Source of the DNA: an uncultured Elusimicrobiales bacterium
GTDB taxonomy: Bacteria > Elusimicrobiota > Elusimicrobia > Elusimicrobiales > Elusimicrobiaceae
DNA length: 19,152 bases
Assembly (NCBI GenBank): GCA_944325235.1
Contig: CALUZE010000008.1
Span: forward strand, 1 to 19,152
Direction: 5' to 3'
Each line of letters starts with the position of its first letter. Within the stretch, counting starts at the first letter, position 1. Below are positions 6,012-13,366 of this stretch, one piece after another. A program made the position numbers and the translations under genes. The notes below the pieces were generated by a model, which was given only the letters and a program-made list of their open reading frames with translations, was not told the origin of the DNA and did not search any database.

Positions 6012-9000
6012 ATGTATCTGAAAGCTATTGAAATTATGGGTTTTAAATCCTTCGCCGACAAATCCCGTCTGGACTTTGAACCCGGCATTACCTGCGTTGT
6101 CGGCCCGAACGGCTGCGGCAAATCCAACGTGATTGATTCCGTCCGCTGGGCCATTGGCGAGATGAGCTGGAAGTCCCTCCGCTCGTCTTCTATGGTAGAT
6201 ATTATTTTTAACGGGACGGCCAAACGCGCTCCTTTAAATATGGCGCAGGTGAGTATGGTGTTTGATAACGCCACCCGCCAGCTGCCGTTGGATTTTGATG
6301 AAATCACCGTCACGCGCAAAATTTTCCGCTCCGGCGAAAGCGAATACTATTTAAATAAGGTGCAGTGCCGCCTGCGCGACATCCGCGATTTATTTTTGGA
6401 CACGGGTATCGGCGGCGAAGGCTACGCCATTATTGACCAGGGCGGCGTGGAAAGCGTGCTTTCCGCCTCGCCGGAACAGCGCCGCGAAATGTTTGAAGAA
6501 GTCGCCGGCGTTTCCAAATACAAAGCCAAACGCGAAGAATGCATCAAGCGCTTGGAACGCGTGGATTTGGACTTGGCCCGCCTGGCCGACACGGTGGCGC
6601 TGATTGAAGAACAGATTAAAAAGCTGGACAGCGAAGCCAAAAAAGCCCGCCTGTACCAACGCTACCGCGACGAACTGAAAGAAAGCGAAATCGCCATCTC
6701 CGTTTGCTCTATTAAAGAGTCGGACGCGCTGATCGCCAAGCACACGGCCGAGCTGGAACCCGTCTTGCGCAAACTGGAAGATTTGGAAGCGCGCATTTCC
6801 GCACAGGAAGGCGCGGCTGCGGCGTTGGATTTAAATTTAACGCACAAACAAAAAGAAGCCGCCGAATTTAACGAAAAAATTTCCGCCAGCAAATACCAGG
6901 TGGGTTTGCTGGAAGGGGCCATTAAAAACTGCGACAACTTAACCGCCGAATTGACGGCGCAAATCGCCTCCTCCGGCGCCGAGGCCCAGCGCGGCCAAAG
7001 CCGCTTGCAGGAATTGGCCCCCGCCATTGCCAAACTGAAGGAACAGCTGGCCGCCGTGGCCGCCGAGCTGACGCCCTTGCAGGAAAATTACAACACCCAG
7101 GTGGCACAGGCCCAGCAGTTGGAAAACGACCTCCGCCAGGCGGAAGGGGAAATGCAGCGCGTGTCCAACGAGCTGATGACGCTGGTGCGCAAACAGATGG
7201 AAGTTTCCAACCGCATTTCGCTGGAAGAATCTTCCGCCCAGCGCGAAAATGAAGATTTAATCACGGCCGAAAAAACCAGCCAAACACAAACGGAAGGCTT
7301 AAGCGCGTTGCACCAGGCGCTGGAAGAAATTGCCGGCCGCCTGCAGGCCAAACAGCACGAAGCGGACGAAGCCCGCCGGGCTATCGTCGCGGGCGAAGAA
7401 ACCTTGCGCAATTTGCAAACGCAGCGCACTGCGCTGAACGACAAACTGTCCGCCGTCAAATCGGCCCGTGCGGCGTTAAACGCCAAGCTGGAAATGATTC
7501 AAACCCAGGGCAAGAACGACCCGTACTGGGTGGGCGCCAAAACGGTGGCCCAAAGCAATTTGCCCGGCGTGAAAGGTACGCTTAGAAAAGCGCTTAAATA
7601 CCCGGCCGCGTTAAGCGTGGCGGTGGAAGAAGCCTTCGGCAAATACCTGGACGCCGTCTTGTGCGCGGACGAACAAACGGTGCAACAGGCCTTGGCTTTG
7701 TTAAAACAGCACGGCAAAGCGCGTGCCAAATTTATCATCTTGTCTGCCGTGCCGCAAACGGCGGACGCGGGCGCGGAAAATGCACTTAAAAAGCAGCTGA
7801 CGTACGCGCCGGAACTGGAAAATTTAATTAACTGCCTTGTCGGCGGGTATTCTTACCAAGACGGTGCGGTAAAAGGCGGATTTTTTGTGGGCGGCGGTGC
7901 GGCGGACGTACGCGCGCCGGAAGCCTACTGGGGCGAAGAAGAAACCGTCCGCGGCGAAATGGACGCCAAAGCGGCCGAAGAAGACGCCGTGTCCAAAGAA
8001 ATCATCGCCAATTACGACACCCTGACCAAAGCCGATGAAACCCTGAAAAACCTGCGTGCCAAATCGCAGGAAGCGGTGGTGGCGCTCAACTCCGTGCAGA
8101 ACGAACGCGCCAACAAAGAACGCGAATTAAATACGGCGCAGGAAACGCTCAAGCGCGCCGCGGCCCGCAAACAGGAAATTTTGCTGCGGGTGGAAAGCCG
8201 CAAGAAAAACGTAGAAGGCCTTAAAAAACAACTGGAAGACCTGAAAAACACCCACGCGCAAACGGCCGCCAAAGGCGAAGAACTCAAAACCAAACAAGCC
8301 ACTTTGCGGCAAAACGCGGAAAAAATCAAAAGCGACATCAACGCCTTAAGCGCCAAGCTCTACGAAGTAAAAATCAAAAAGAACAACGTGGAGTTGGATT
8401 TAAAATCCACCGAGTACGAATTTAACAGCTTAACCGACAGCGAAGGCAAACGCAACGAAAAAATCGCCTCTTCCAACCTGCGCTTAAAAAGCCTGGCGGA
8501 AGAAAAACTCTCTACGCAGGCCAAGCTGTCCGCCGAGCGCGACACGCTGGCCAAGCTGGAAGTGGACGAACACAAAATGCGTGCCGACCTGGAAGCGCTG
8601 AAAAAGGAATACAGCGACAAAACGGCCGCGTTAAACGCCTGCAAAAAAGAATCGTCCGAGCTGGCCATTAAAAAGAACGATTTGGAAAACGCCCTCACCA
8701 ATGCCCGCCGCCAGCGCACCACCGTGGTGAACAATATGTTTGAAAGCTGGAACATCACCCCGGAAGAAGCGCAAATGAACTACGGCGACAAAACGGTGGA
8801 TTACGAACGCGTGAAAATGATGCGCAAACGCATTGAAAATATGGGCGCCGTGAATATGACCGCGCCGGAAGAATACGACGCGCTGACGGAACGCCACACT
8901 TTCCTGCGTACGCAAATTGCGGACTTGGAAGGCGCCAAGAAAGATTTAAAATCCGCCATCAACAAAATCAACCAAACCACGCGCGAAAACTTCAAATACA

Positions 9001-9494
9001 CGTTTGAACAAGTGCGTATGCACTTTAAAAACATTTACCAAACGCTGTTCCGCGGCGGCGAGTGCGATTTGGTGCTCACCCAGCCGGAAAACCTGCTGGA
9101 AACCGGCATTGAAATCTACGCGCAGCCCCCGGGCAAAAAACTGCTGAACATTTCTTCTATGTCCGGCGGCGAGAAAACGCTTACCGCCATGTCCCTGCTG
9201 TTTGCGTTCTTTACGCATAATCCGTCCCCGTTCTGCATTATGGACGAGGCCGACGCCGCCCTGGACGAAGCCAACGTGGAACGCTACGTGAACCTGATTA
9301 AAGAATTCTCCAAAACCACGCAGTTCATCGTGGTCACGCACAACAAACGCACGATGGAAGCCGCCCGGATGCTCTACGGGATTACGATGGAAGAAAGCGG
9401 CGTGTCCAAGGTGATGTCCGTCAACCTGGAAGACCGCACCAACCCGGAAGCCGCCAAAAAGAAAGAAGCCATTGAGGCGATGGCGGAGGCGTAA
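6012..9494 (+). CDS. smc: Chromosome segregation ATPase SMC
   Basis: 1160 residues. The N-terminal ATPase half has Walker A GPNGCGKS (31-38). Long charged coiled coils run from about 165 to 495 and 650 to 990, separated by a hinge (about 505-640). The C-terminal half has the ABC signature SMSGGEKTL (about 1049-1057), Walker B FCIMDEADAALDE (from about 1074) and VVTHNKRTM. SMC dimers hold and compact chromosomal DNA, normally with ScpA and ScpB, which are not in this window. The second part of the hinge is shorter than in B. subtilis SMC: only about 27 residues run from LENLINCL to the conserved Gly-rich end (602-629), where about 50 are usual. The start is fixed by GAGGGGA and by the family N-terminus (MYLKAIEIMGFKSFADK). 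The stop shares one base with the next gene. Confidence 0.97.
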   Translation: MYLKAIEIMGFKSFADKSRLDFEPGITCVVGPNGCGKSNVIDSVRWAIGEMSWKSLRSSSMVDIIFNGTAKRAPLNMAQVSMVFDNATRQLPLDFDEITVTRKIFRSGESEYYLNKVQCRLRDIRDLFLDTGIGGEGYAIIDQGGVESVLSASPEQRREMFEEVAGVSKYKAKREECIKRLERVDLDLARLADTVALIEEQIKKLDSEAKKARLYQRYRDELKESEIAISVCSIKESDALIAKHTAELEPVLRKLEDLEARISAQEGAAAALDLNLTHKQKEAAEFNEKISASKYQVGLLEGAIKNCDNLTAELTAQIASSGAEAQRGQSRLQELAPAIAKLKEQLAAVAAELTPLQENYNTQVAQAQQLENDLRQAEGEMQRVSNELMTLVRKQMEVSNRISLEESSAQRENEDLITAEKTSQTQTEGLSALHQALEEIAGRLQAKQHEADEARRAIVAGEETLRNLQTQRTALNDKLSAVKSARAALNAKLEMIQTQGKNDPYWVGAKTVAQSNLPGVKGTLRKALKYPAALSVAVEEAFGKYLDAVLCADEQTVQQALALLKQHGKARAKFIILSAVPQTADAGAENALKKQLTYAPELENLINCLVGGYSYQDGAVKGGFFVGGGAADVRAPEAYWGEEETVRGEMDAKAAEEDAVSKEIIANYDTLTKADETLKNLRAKSQEAVVALNSVQNERANKERELNTAQETLKRAAARKQEILLRVESRKKNVEGLKKQLEDLKNTHAQTAAKGEELKTKQATLRQNAEKIKSDINALSAKLYEVKIKKNNVELDLKSTEYEFNSLTDSEGKRNEKIASSNLRLKSLAEEKLSTQAKLSAERDTLAKLEVDEHKMRADLEALKKEYSDKTAALNACKKESSELAIKKNDLENALTNARRQRTTVVNNMFESWNITPEEAQMNYGDKTVDYERVKMMRKRIENMGAVNMTAPEEYDALTERHTFLRTQIADLEGAKKDLKSAINKINQTTRENFKYTFEQVRMHFKNIYQTLFRGGECDLVLTQPENLLETGIEIYAQPPGKKLLNISSMSGGEKTLTAMSLLFAFFTHNPSPFCIMDEADAALDEANVERYVNLIKEFSKTTQFIVVTHNKRTMEAARMLYGITMEESGVSKVMSVNLEDRTNPEAAKKKEAIEAMAEA

Positions 9495-10231
9495 TGAAGA
9501 TAGGCGTATTTTCGGACGTGCACGGCAACCTGGAAGCGCTCAACGCGTGCCTGGCCCGCTACAAAAAAGAAGGCGTAAAAAACTTTATTTATTGCGGCGA
9601 TATGATTGGCTACGGCCCGGACCCGGAAAAGTGCGTGCGCAAAATTGCCGACCTGCATTTGCTGGCCTGTGTGTTGGGCAATCACGACGCCGTATTTGTC
9701 CAGCCCGAGCTGGAAGCTTTCTTTAATTACGATGCCAAAGCCGCCTTGGAAGAAAACAAGAAAATCCTGAGCGAAAAATCAGTCCGCTATTTGTCTTCTT
9801 TGCCCAGTGTGGAATACGGCACCGATTTTACCGTGGTGCACGGCACGCCGGCGGACCCTATCAAAGAGTATTTCTCCAGCTGTTCGCAGTTTCAGACAAA
9901 CTATTCGCTGTGGACGGGACGCGTGTGTTTTGTGGGGCATACGCATTTGCCGTTCTATATGAAAGGCACCTCCCGCTCGTGCCTGATTTATTTAAACAAA
10001 AAAGAGGACGCCACCGTACGCCTGACGGATAAATTCCGCTACGTCATCAACCCGGGCTCGGTGGGCAAACCGCGCGACAACAACCCGCAGGCCTCTTTCG
10101 GCATTTGGGATACGACCGCCAAAACATTCCGCTTTTTGCGCCAATCGTATGATTTCCGCCCCACGCAGGAAAAAATGCGCCAGCAAAAGATGCCTTCCTT
10201 TTTGGTGGACAGTTTGGCCCTCGGATTATAA
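9494..10231 (+). CDS. Calcineurin-like metallophosphoesterase (YfcE/MPP family)
   Basis: 245 residues with the full set of two-metal phosphoesterase motifs in order: SDVHGN (Asp8, His10), GDMIGYG (Asp36), GNHD (Asn63, His64), VVHGTP (His116) and GHTHLPF (His149, His151), then NPGSVGKPRDN (about 192-202), typical of the YfcE-like branch. It is a cytoplasmic hydrolase of a phosphodiester or phosphomonoester; the natural substrate cannot be read from the sequence. The ATG shares a base with the smc stop (TAATG), and its Shine-Dalgarno GGAGG lies inside smc, so it depends on smc translation. Nothing shows that it acts with SMC. Confidence 0.92.
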   Translation: MKIGVFSDVHGNLEALNACLARYKKEGVKNFIYCGDMIGYGPDPEKCVRKIADLHLLACVLGNHDAVFVQPELEAFFNYDAKAALEENKKILSEKSVRYLSSLPSVEYGTDFTVVHGTPADPIKEYFSSCSQFQTNYSLWTGRVCFVGHTHLPFYMKGTSRSCLIYLNKKEDATVRLTDKFRYVINPGSVGKPRDNNPQASFGIWDTTAKTFRFLRQSYDFRPTQEKMRQQKMPSFLVDSLALGL

Positions 10232-10240
10232 ATTTAAACT

Positions 10241-10269
10241 AAAAAGGCCCGCCTTGCGGCGGGCTTTTT
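10241..10269. terminator. Bidirectional terminator between convergent genes
   Basis: GCCCGCC (10247-10253) and GGCGGGC (10258-10264) with loop TTGC, flanked by A5 on the left and T5 on the right. It can end both the smc-phosphoesterase transcript and the converging glycosyltransferase transcript, whose stop is 7 bp away. Confidence 0.88.
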
Positions 10270-10275
10270 AAATGG

Positions 10276-11631
10276 TTATTTGGAACGACGGAACAATCCC
10301 TTTCGCCTTTGCCACAGTTGCTCTGCGGCAATCCCCGCACCCACACATAACACAAATTCAAACGGCGCCCGGAAACGCGCATACGCCCCAAAAAACGTGG
10401 AGCCTATCATCCAAAAATACAGGCAGTAAACGCCCAAAAAGAAGGCCGCCGCCCGATGTTGCTTCCGTACAAGCCACAGCCCCCAAAAGCCCAAAAAGAC
10501 CGTTACAACCACTTGTCCCGCGGCCAGGCAAAACAACAGTTTTTCTTTCCAGCCTTTCAGCCATCCCGCGTGCACGGCCGCCGTTTGGTTCAGCATTTGT
10601 TCGTCCAAGGTTTCTTCGGCTGCCGCACCGCCGTTTAGCAGGCGGGACAAATGCACAAAATTGGCCCCGAACAGCGTTTTGGCCGCCCACAGCGGGGCGT
10701 GTGTCAGCTTATATAAAAAACCCTCGCGGATAAGCGGTTTGGCCAGGGCTTTGTAGCACTTCACCTGCTGCGCCGCCGGCAAATTGTGGAACCCGGGCGG
10801 GAGCGCTTGCTGCAAGGCTTCGTGCGCCTGCGCAACGGATACGTGCCCTTTGCGGGCCAGGTAATCTTCGTTCCACATATACAGATTGTAAGCCCCCACG
10901 CTGGTAAATCCGCCGAACCCGGTTTTGACGGCGTTGCGGATTTGCCACGGAGCCATGCACAAAACCAGCGGCAAGACAAAAAAGAGCAGTATTTTGCGAA
11001 CGGGAAAATGCACTAATTGGCCCGCGCAGAAACACAGCAGAATAACCGCGGACGCAAACATCCAGTAGTAGGCGGCCGGGCGTACGTAAACGGCGGCGGC
11101 CAGCAGAACAGCGGCCGCGGCTAAATCGCGCCCGCGGGGGTGTGCCAAAAAACGGACGCTAAAATATACGCTCCACGCCAGCAAAAATACGCACAGGGTT
11201 TCGGTCAGCACCGCAAAGGAGAGCGTGAAGTACAGCACGCTTACGGCGCAAAAACCGACGGCCCAGCGGGCGGCGTTTTGTGTGGCTAATTGGCGGGCAG
11301 TCAGGTAAACGGGAACAAGCAACAAAAGCGAAAGCAGATTTTGTACGCCTACAACGGCCCAGGTAAGGTTGCCCAAAAGTGCTTTGATAAGCGCCAGGAA
11401 AAACGGATAGCCCGGCGTGCGCAAAAGCATCGGGGCGACGGATACGGCTTCCCACATTTGCCCGTATTGCAGCCAGGTTTGCGCCGGATACACATACGTA
11501 AGCGAATCCGGGAACGCCAGCACGCTTTCCCCCAGCGGATTGCAAAAATATACATACGCGCAAGCCGCCGCTTTGAATGCGGCCAGGGCGATAAAAATCC
11601 AGCGGAACGCGCGGTCTTTAAAAAGAGACAT
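10276..11631 (-). CDS. GT-C membrane glycosyltransferase, family 39-like (ArnT/PMT type)
   Basis: 451 residues from the ATG at 11631. The open frame runs 42 codons further upstream, but that part looks unlike protein and has no membrane segment. About eleven hydrophobic segments are visible. The first periplasmic loop carries AFPDSLTYVYPAQ with Asp42, where GT-C enzymes keep a catalytic acid, and LLRTPGYPFFLALI (70-81) is the pattern seen in many family 39-like proteins. Such enzymes move a sugar from a polyprenyl-phosphate carrier to lipid A, protein or glycan on the outer side of the inner membrane. Acceptor and sugar are unknown. The gene stands alone, back to back with rmlA. It has no clear Shine-Dalgarno, and a -10-like TACAAT ends 6 bp before the ATG, so the message may be leaderless. 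Confidence 0.7.
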   Translation of the reverse strand: MSLFKDRAFRWIFIALAAFKAAACAYVYFCNPLGESVLAFPDSLTYVYPAQTWLQYGQMWEAVSVAPMLLRTPGYPFFLALIKALLGNLTWAVVGVQNLLSLLLLVPVYLTARQLATQNAARWAVGFCAVSVLYFTLSFAVLTETLCVFLLAWSVYFSVRFLAHPRGRDLAAAAVLLAAAVYVRPAAYYWMFASAVILLCFCAGQLVHFPVRKILLFFVLPLVLCMAPWQIRNAVKTGFGGFTSVGAYNLYMWNEDYLARKGHVSVAQAHEALQQALPPGFHNLPAAQQVKCYKALAKPLIREGFLYKLTHAPLWAAKTLFGANFVHLSRLLNGGAAAEETLDEQMLNQTAAVHAGWLKGWKEKLLFCLAAGQVVVTVFLGFWGLWLVRKQHRAAAFFLGVYCLYFWMIGSTFFGAYARFRAPFEFVLCVGAGIAAEQLWQRRKGLFRRSK

Positions 11632-11637
11632 ATCTTT

Positions 11638-11643
11638 ATTGTA
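11638..11643 (-). promoter_or_regulatory. Possible -10 box for a leaderless glycosyltransferase mRNA
   Basis: Minus-strand TACAAT ends 6 bp before the ATG at 11631, so transcription would begin at or next to the A of the start codon. No good -35 is present at 17 bp. The same spacing is seen at the methyltransferase gene (16615-16620). Confidence 0.35.
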
Positions 11644-11750
11644 TGAAATTGCGGTGCCCCCAGATAGGCGTGCTTTCTGTCGGGCCGATTCATAATGAAT
11701 TTCCGCAAAGTACGGGGAAGGAAAGCGGAGCGGGGCTCGGCCTGATTTGC

Positions 11751-11779
11751 TTGGCAAATAATGTATTTTGTAATATAAA
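11751..11779 (+). promoter_or_regulatory. Probable promoter for rmlA
   Basis: TTGGCA (11751-11756), 17-bp spacer, TATAAA (11774-11779); each box matches five of six consensus bases. Transcription would begin near 11786, leaving about 300 nt before the rmlA start. A weaker -10-like TATAGA at 12011-12016 has no matching -35. Confidence 0.5.
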
Positions 11780-11785
11780 AAAACT

Positions 11786-12088
11786 ATTGGCCCCGCTTCT
11801 GCTCAAAGCGGCCGAAAGGCAATTGCGCCGTCAATAAAGGCGGGGAAGACATACAGGAAAAGCTTGGCTGTCCGGGGTATACAAGGGGATATTTTTAGCC
11901 CCCTTTGCTTGCCGGAAACCCTTGCCCCACATACGGCTTCTCGGCGGGGGCGTATGGAGCGGGTGCAACTTGTTTCGTTTGGCCGGAGGGGACTGTTCTG
12001 CAGCGTTTCGTATAGAATGTATGGGAGGCTGTTCCAGTAATTAACAAATGGAATAGGCCAGGCTTTTAAAAACCAAGGGAGGATTGTG
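11786..12088 (+). other. Long structured leader upstream of rmlA, no gene
   Basis: About 300 bp without a credible coding frame. It contains a hairpin CCGCTT/AAGCGG (11793-11798 with 11806-11811), a competing pairing CCCCGC/GCGGGG (11791-11796 with 11840-11845), a small GCC-GAAA-GGC tetraloop hairpin (11811-11820) and AAGGGG/CCCCTT (11883-11888 with 11900-11905). I match it to no riboswitch class. On the minus strand the first hairpin is followed after five bases by T7, which could end a minus-strand transcript. Confidence 0.4.
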
Positions 12089-12955
12089 ATGAAAGGGATT
12101 ATATTAGCAGGCGGTGCAGGCACGCGGTTGTATCCGGCGTCCTTGCCGATTTCCAAAATTTTGCTTCCCATTTATAATAAACCCATGATTTATTACCCGC
12201 TGTCCGTACTGATGATGGCCGGGATAAAAGACATTTTGATTATTACCAACCCGGAAGATGACGCCAATTTCCAAAAATTATTGGGGGACGGTTCCCAGTG
12301 GGGCCTGCATTTAAGCTATAAAATACAGCCCGTTAAAAGAGGAATTGCGGACGCTTTTTTGCTGGGGGAAGAATTTATTGGCGGAGATTCTTCCGCGTTG
12401 ATTTTAGGGGATAATATCTTTTACGGAAGCGGCTTTGAACGGTTGTTGGCGGACGCTTGCCAACAAAAAGACGGGGCCACGGTGTTTGCCTACGAAACGA
12501 GCGATCCGGAACGTTTCGGGGTTATTGAGTTTGATTCGCACGGCCAGGCCATTTCCTTGGAGGAAAAACCCCGCCACCCCAAAAGCAACTTTGCGGTAAC
12601 CGGTTTGTATTTTTATGACAACCAGGTGGTTCAGTATGCCAAACAGCTAAAACCTTCGGCCCGGGGTGAGCTGGAAATTACCGATTTGAACAAGATGTAT
12701 CTGGCACATCACCGGCTGCATGTGGCGCGTTTGGAGCGCGGTTTTGCCTGGTTGGATACGGGTACGCACGAAACCCTCTTGCAAGCGGCAGATTTTGTGC
12801 ACAGCATGCAGTTAAACCAAGGAATAGAAATTGCCTGCCCGGAAGAAATTGCCCTGCAAAAAGGGTTTATCAACAAGCAAGAATTGCAAACCTATTTGGA
12901 AAGACAGCCGAAAAACTCCTACTACCAGTACGTCGCCCGATTACTGCGGGAGTAG
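12089..12955 (+). CDS. rmlA: Glucose-1-phosphate thymidylyltransferase-like nucleotidylyltransferase
   Basis: 288 residues, family length. It would join a nucleoside triphosphate and a sugar-1-phosphate, classically dTTP and glucose-1-phosphate, the first step to dTDP-rhamnose and other dTDP-sugars. Clear landmarks: the nucleotide loop LAGGAGTRLYP (6-16), Lys23, LLPIYNKPMIYYPLS, GDGSQWG, LGDNIFYG with metal-binding Asp108, SLEEKP with Lys160, and WLDTGTH. Two conserved stretches differ: the usual SKQLLP is SKILLP (Gln to Ile at 24), and the loop after Gln80, usually QPSPDGLAQAF, is QPVKRGIADAF. The nucleotide or sugar choice may therefore differ. The ATG at 12089 was preferred over the GTG at 12086 because AAGGGAGGA ends 5 bp before the ATG but only 2 bp before the GTG. 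No rmlB, rmlC or rmlD lies nearby. Confidence 0.88.
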   Translation: MKGIILAGGAGTRLYPASLPISKILLPIYNKPMIYYPLSVLMMAGIKDILIITNPEDDANFQKLLGDGSQWGLHLSYKIQPVKRGIADAFLLGEEFIGGDSSALILGDNIFYGSGFERLLADACQQKDGATVFAYETSDPERFGVIEFDSHGQAISLEEKPRHPKSNFAVTGLYFYDNQVVQYAKQLKPSARGELEITDLNKMYLAHHRLHVARLERGFAWLDTGTHETLLQAADFVHSMQLNQGIEIACPEEIALQKGFINKQELQTYLERQPKNSYYQYVARLLRE

Positions 12956-12974
12956 CGGATATCCGCTGGTTTTG

Positions 12975-13010
12975 AAAGGCCAAACGCTGAAAAATCGTTT
13001 GGCCTTTTTT
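12975..13010 (+). terminator. Intrinsic terminator of rmlA
   Basis: Perfect 12-bp stem AAAGGCCAAACG (12975-12986) with CGTTTGGCCTTT (12996-13007), 9-nt loop, six Ts running to 13010. It lies 20 bp after the rmlA stop. Confidence 0.92.
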
Positions 13011-13078
13011 GTCGGCCGGGCAGGATGAACCGGATAGCCTTTCGGCGGGCAAGAACATTCCGGCAGGCGGGAGAACGG

Positions 13079-13116
13079 CGCGACCCGCAGCCGCCCCACT
13101 AGTCAAGGGGGTCGCG
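13079..13116. repeat. 8-bp inverted repeat of unknown role
   Basis: CGCGACCC (13079-13086) and GGGTCGCG (13109-13116), exact complements with a 22-nt spacer that itself has CCCC/GGGG around an ACTAGT palindrome. There is no T-run on either side, so it is not an intrinsic terminator. It sits between the rmlA and tRNA terminators. Confidence 0.35.
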
Positions 13117-13149
13117 TGGCGCCGGGGCAGCCCCCAGCCAAACAGACAA

Positions 13150-13173
13150 TAAAAAACCCGCCTTGCGGCGGGT
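13150..13173 (-). terminator. Terminator of the tRNA-Ala gene
   Basis: Stem ACCCGCC/GGCGGGT (13156-13162 with 13167-13173). On the minus strand the loop is GCAA and six Ts follow. It begins 13 bp after the tRNA 3' end, so the tRNA is a single-gene transcript. Confidence 0.88.
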
Positions 13174-13185
13174 AATTAATAAAAA

Positions 13186-13261
13186 TGGTGGACCTGACAA
13201 GGATCGAACTTGCGACCTCCTGCATGCCATGCAGGCGCTCTCCCAGCTGAGCTACAGGCCC
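13186..13261 (-). tRNA. tRNA-Ala, anticodon GGC
   Basis: 76 nt with all four arms: acceptor GGGCCTG/CAGGTCC, D-arm GCTC/GAGC, anticodon stem CCTGC/GCAGG with loop ATGGCAT (anticodon GGC, reading GCC and GCU), T-arm GCAAG/CTTGT with TTCGATC. The acceptor has the G3-U70 wobble, the main alanine identity element, and A73. The 3' CCA is encoded in the DNA (13186-13188 on the complement). It has its own consensus promoter and terminator. Confidence 0.97.
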
Positions 13262-13277
13262 TTCTCACTACCTAATT

Positions 13278-13306
13278 ATTATAACAGTTTTTAAATAAAA
13301 GTGCAA
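13278..13306 (-). promoter_or_regulatory. Promoter of tRNA-Ala
   Basis: Minus-strand TTGCAC (13306-13301), 17-bp spacer, perfect TATAAT (13283-13278) with extended-minus-10 TG. Transcription would begin near 13271, about 10 nt before the mature 5' end. Confidence 0.85.
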
Positions 13307-13320
13307 CTTTTCCTGCCAAC

Positions 13321-13346
13321 AGAAAAGGCCCTTGCGGGCCCTTTCT
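13321..13346 (-). terminator. Terminator of the autotransporter gene
   Basis: AGAAAAGGCCC (13321-13331) pairs with GGGCCCTTTCT (13336-13346) with one A-C mismatch. The minus-strand loop is GCAA and the 3' arm runs into TTTTCTGTT. It lies 20 bp past the stop at 13367. Confidence 0.75.
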
Positions 13347-13366
13347 GCGGTGGTTAAAACGGGAGA

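Noticed and set aside
6390..9341. Several minus-strand frames of 60-132 residues opposite smc
   Set aside because: Phe/Ala/Ser-rich antisense shadows caused by codon bias; no start signals and no recognisable domains.
11632..11757. 42-codon upstream extension of the glycosyltransferase
   Set aside because: No family resemblance, polar and irregular composition; the first membrane segment starts just after the Met at 11631.
11803..12171. 122-residue minus-strand frame upstream of rmlA
   Set aside because: Overlaps the start of rmlA and has no ribosome binding site or family resemblance.
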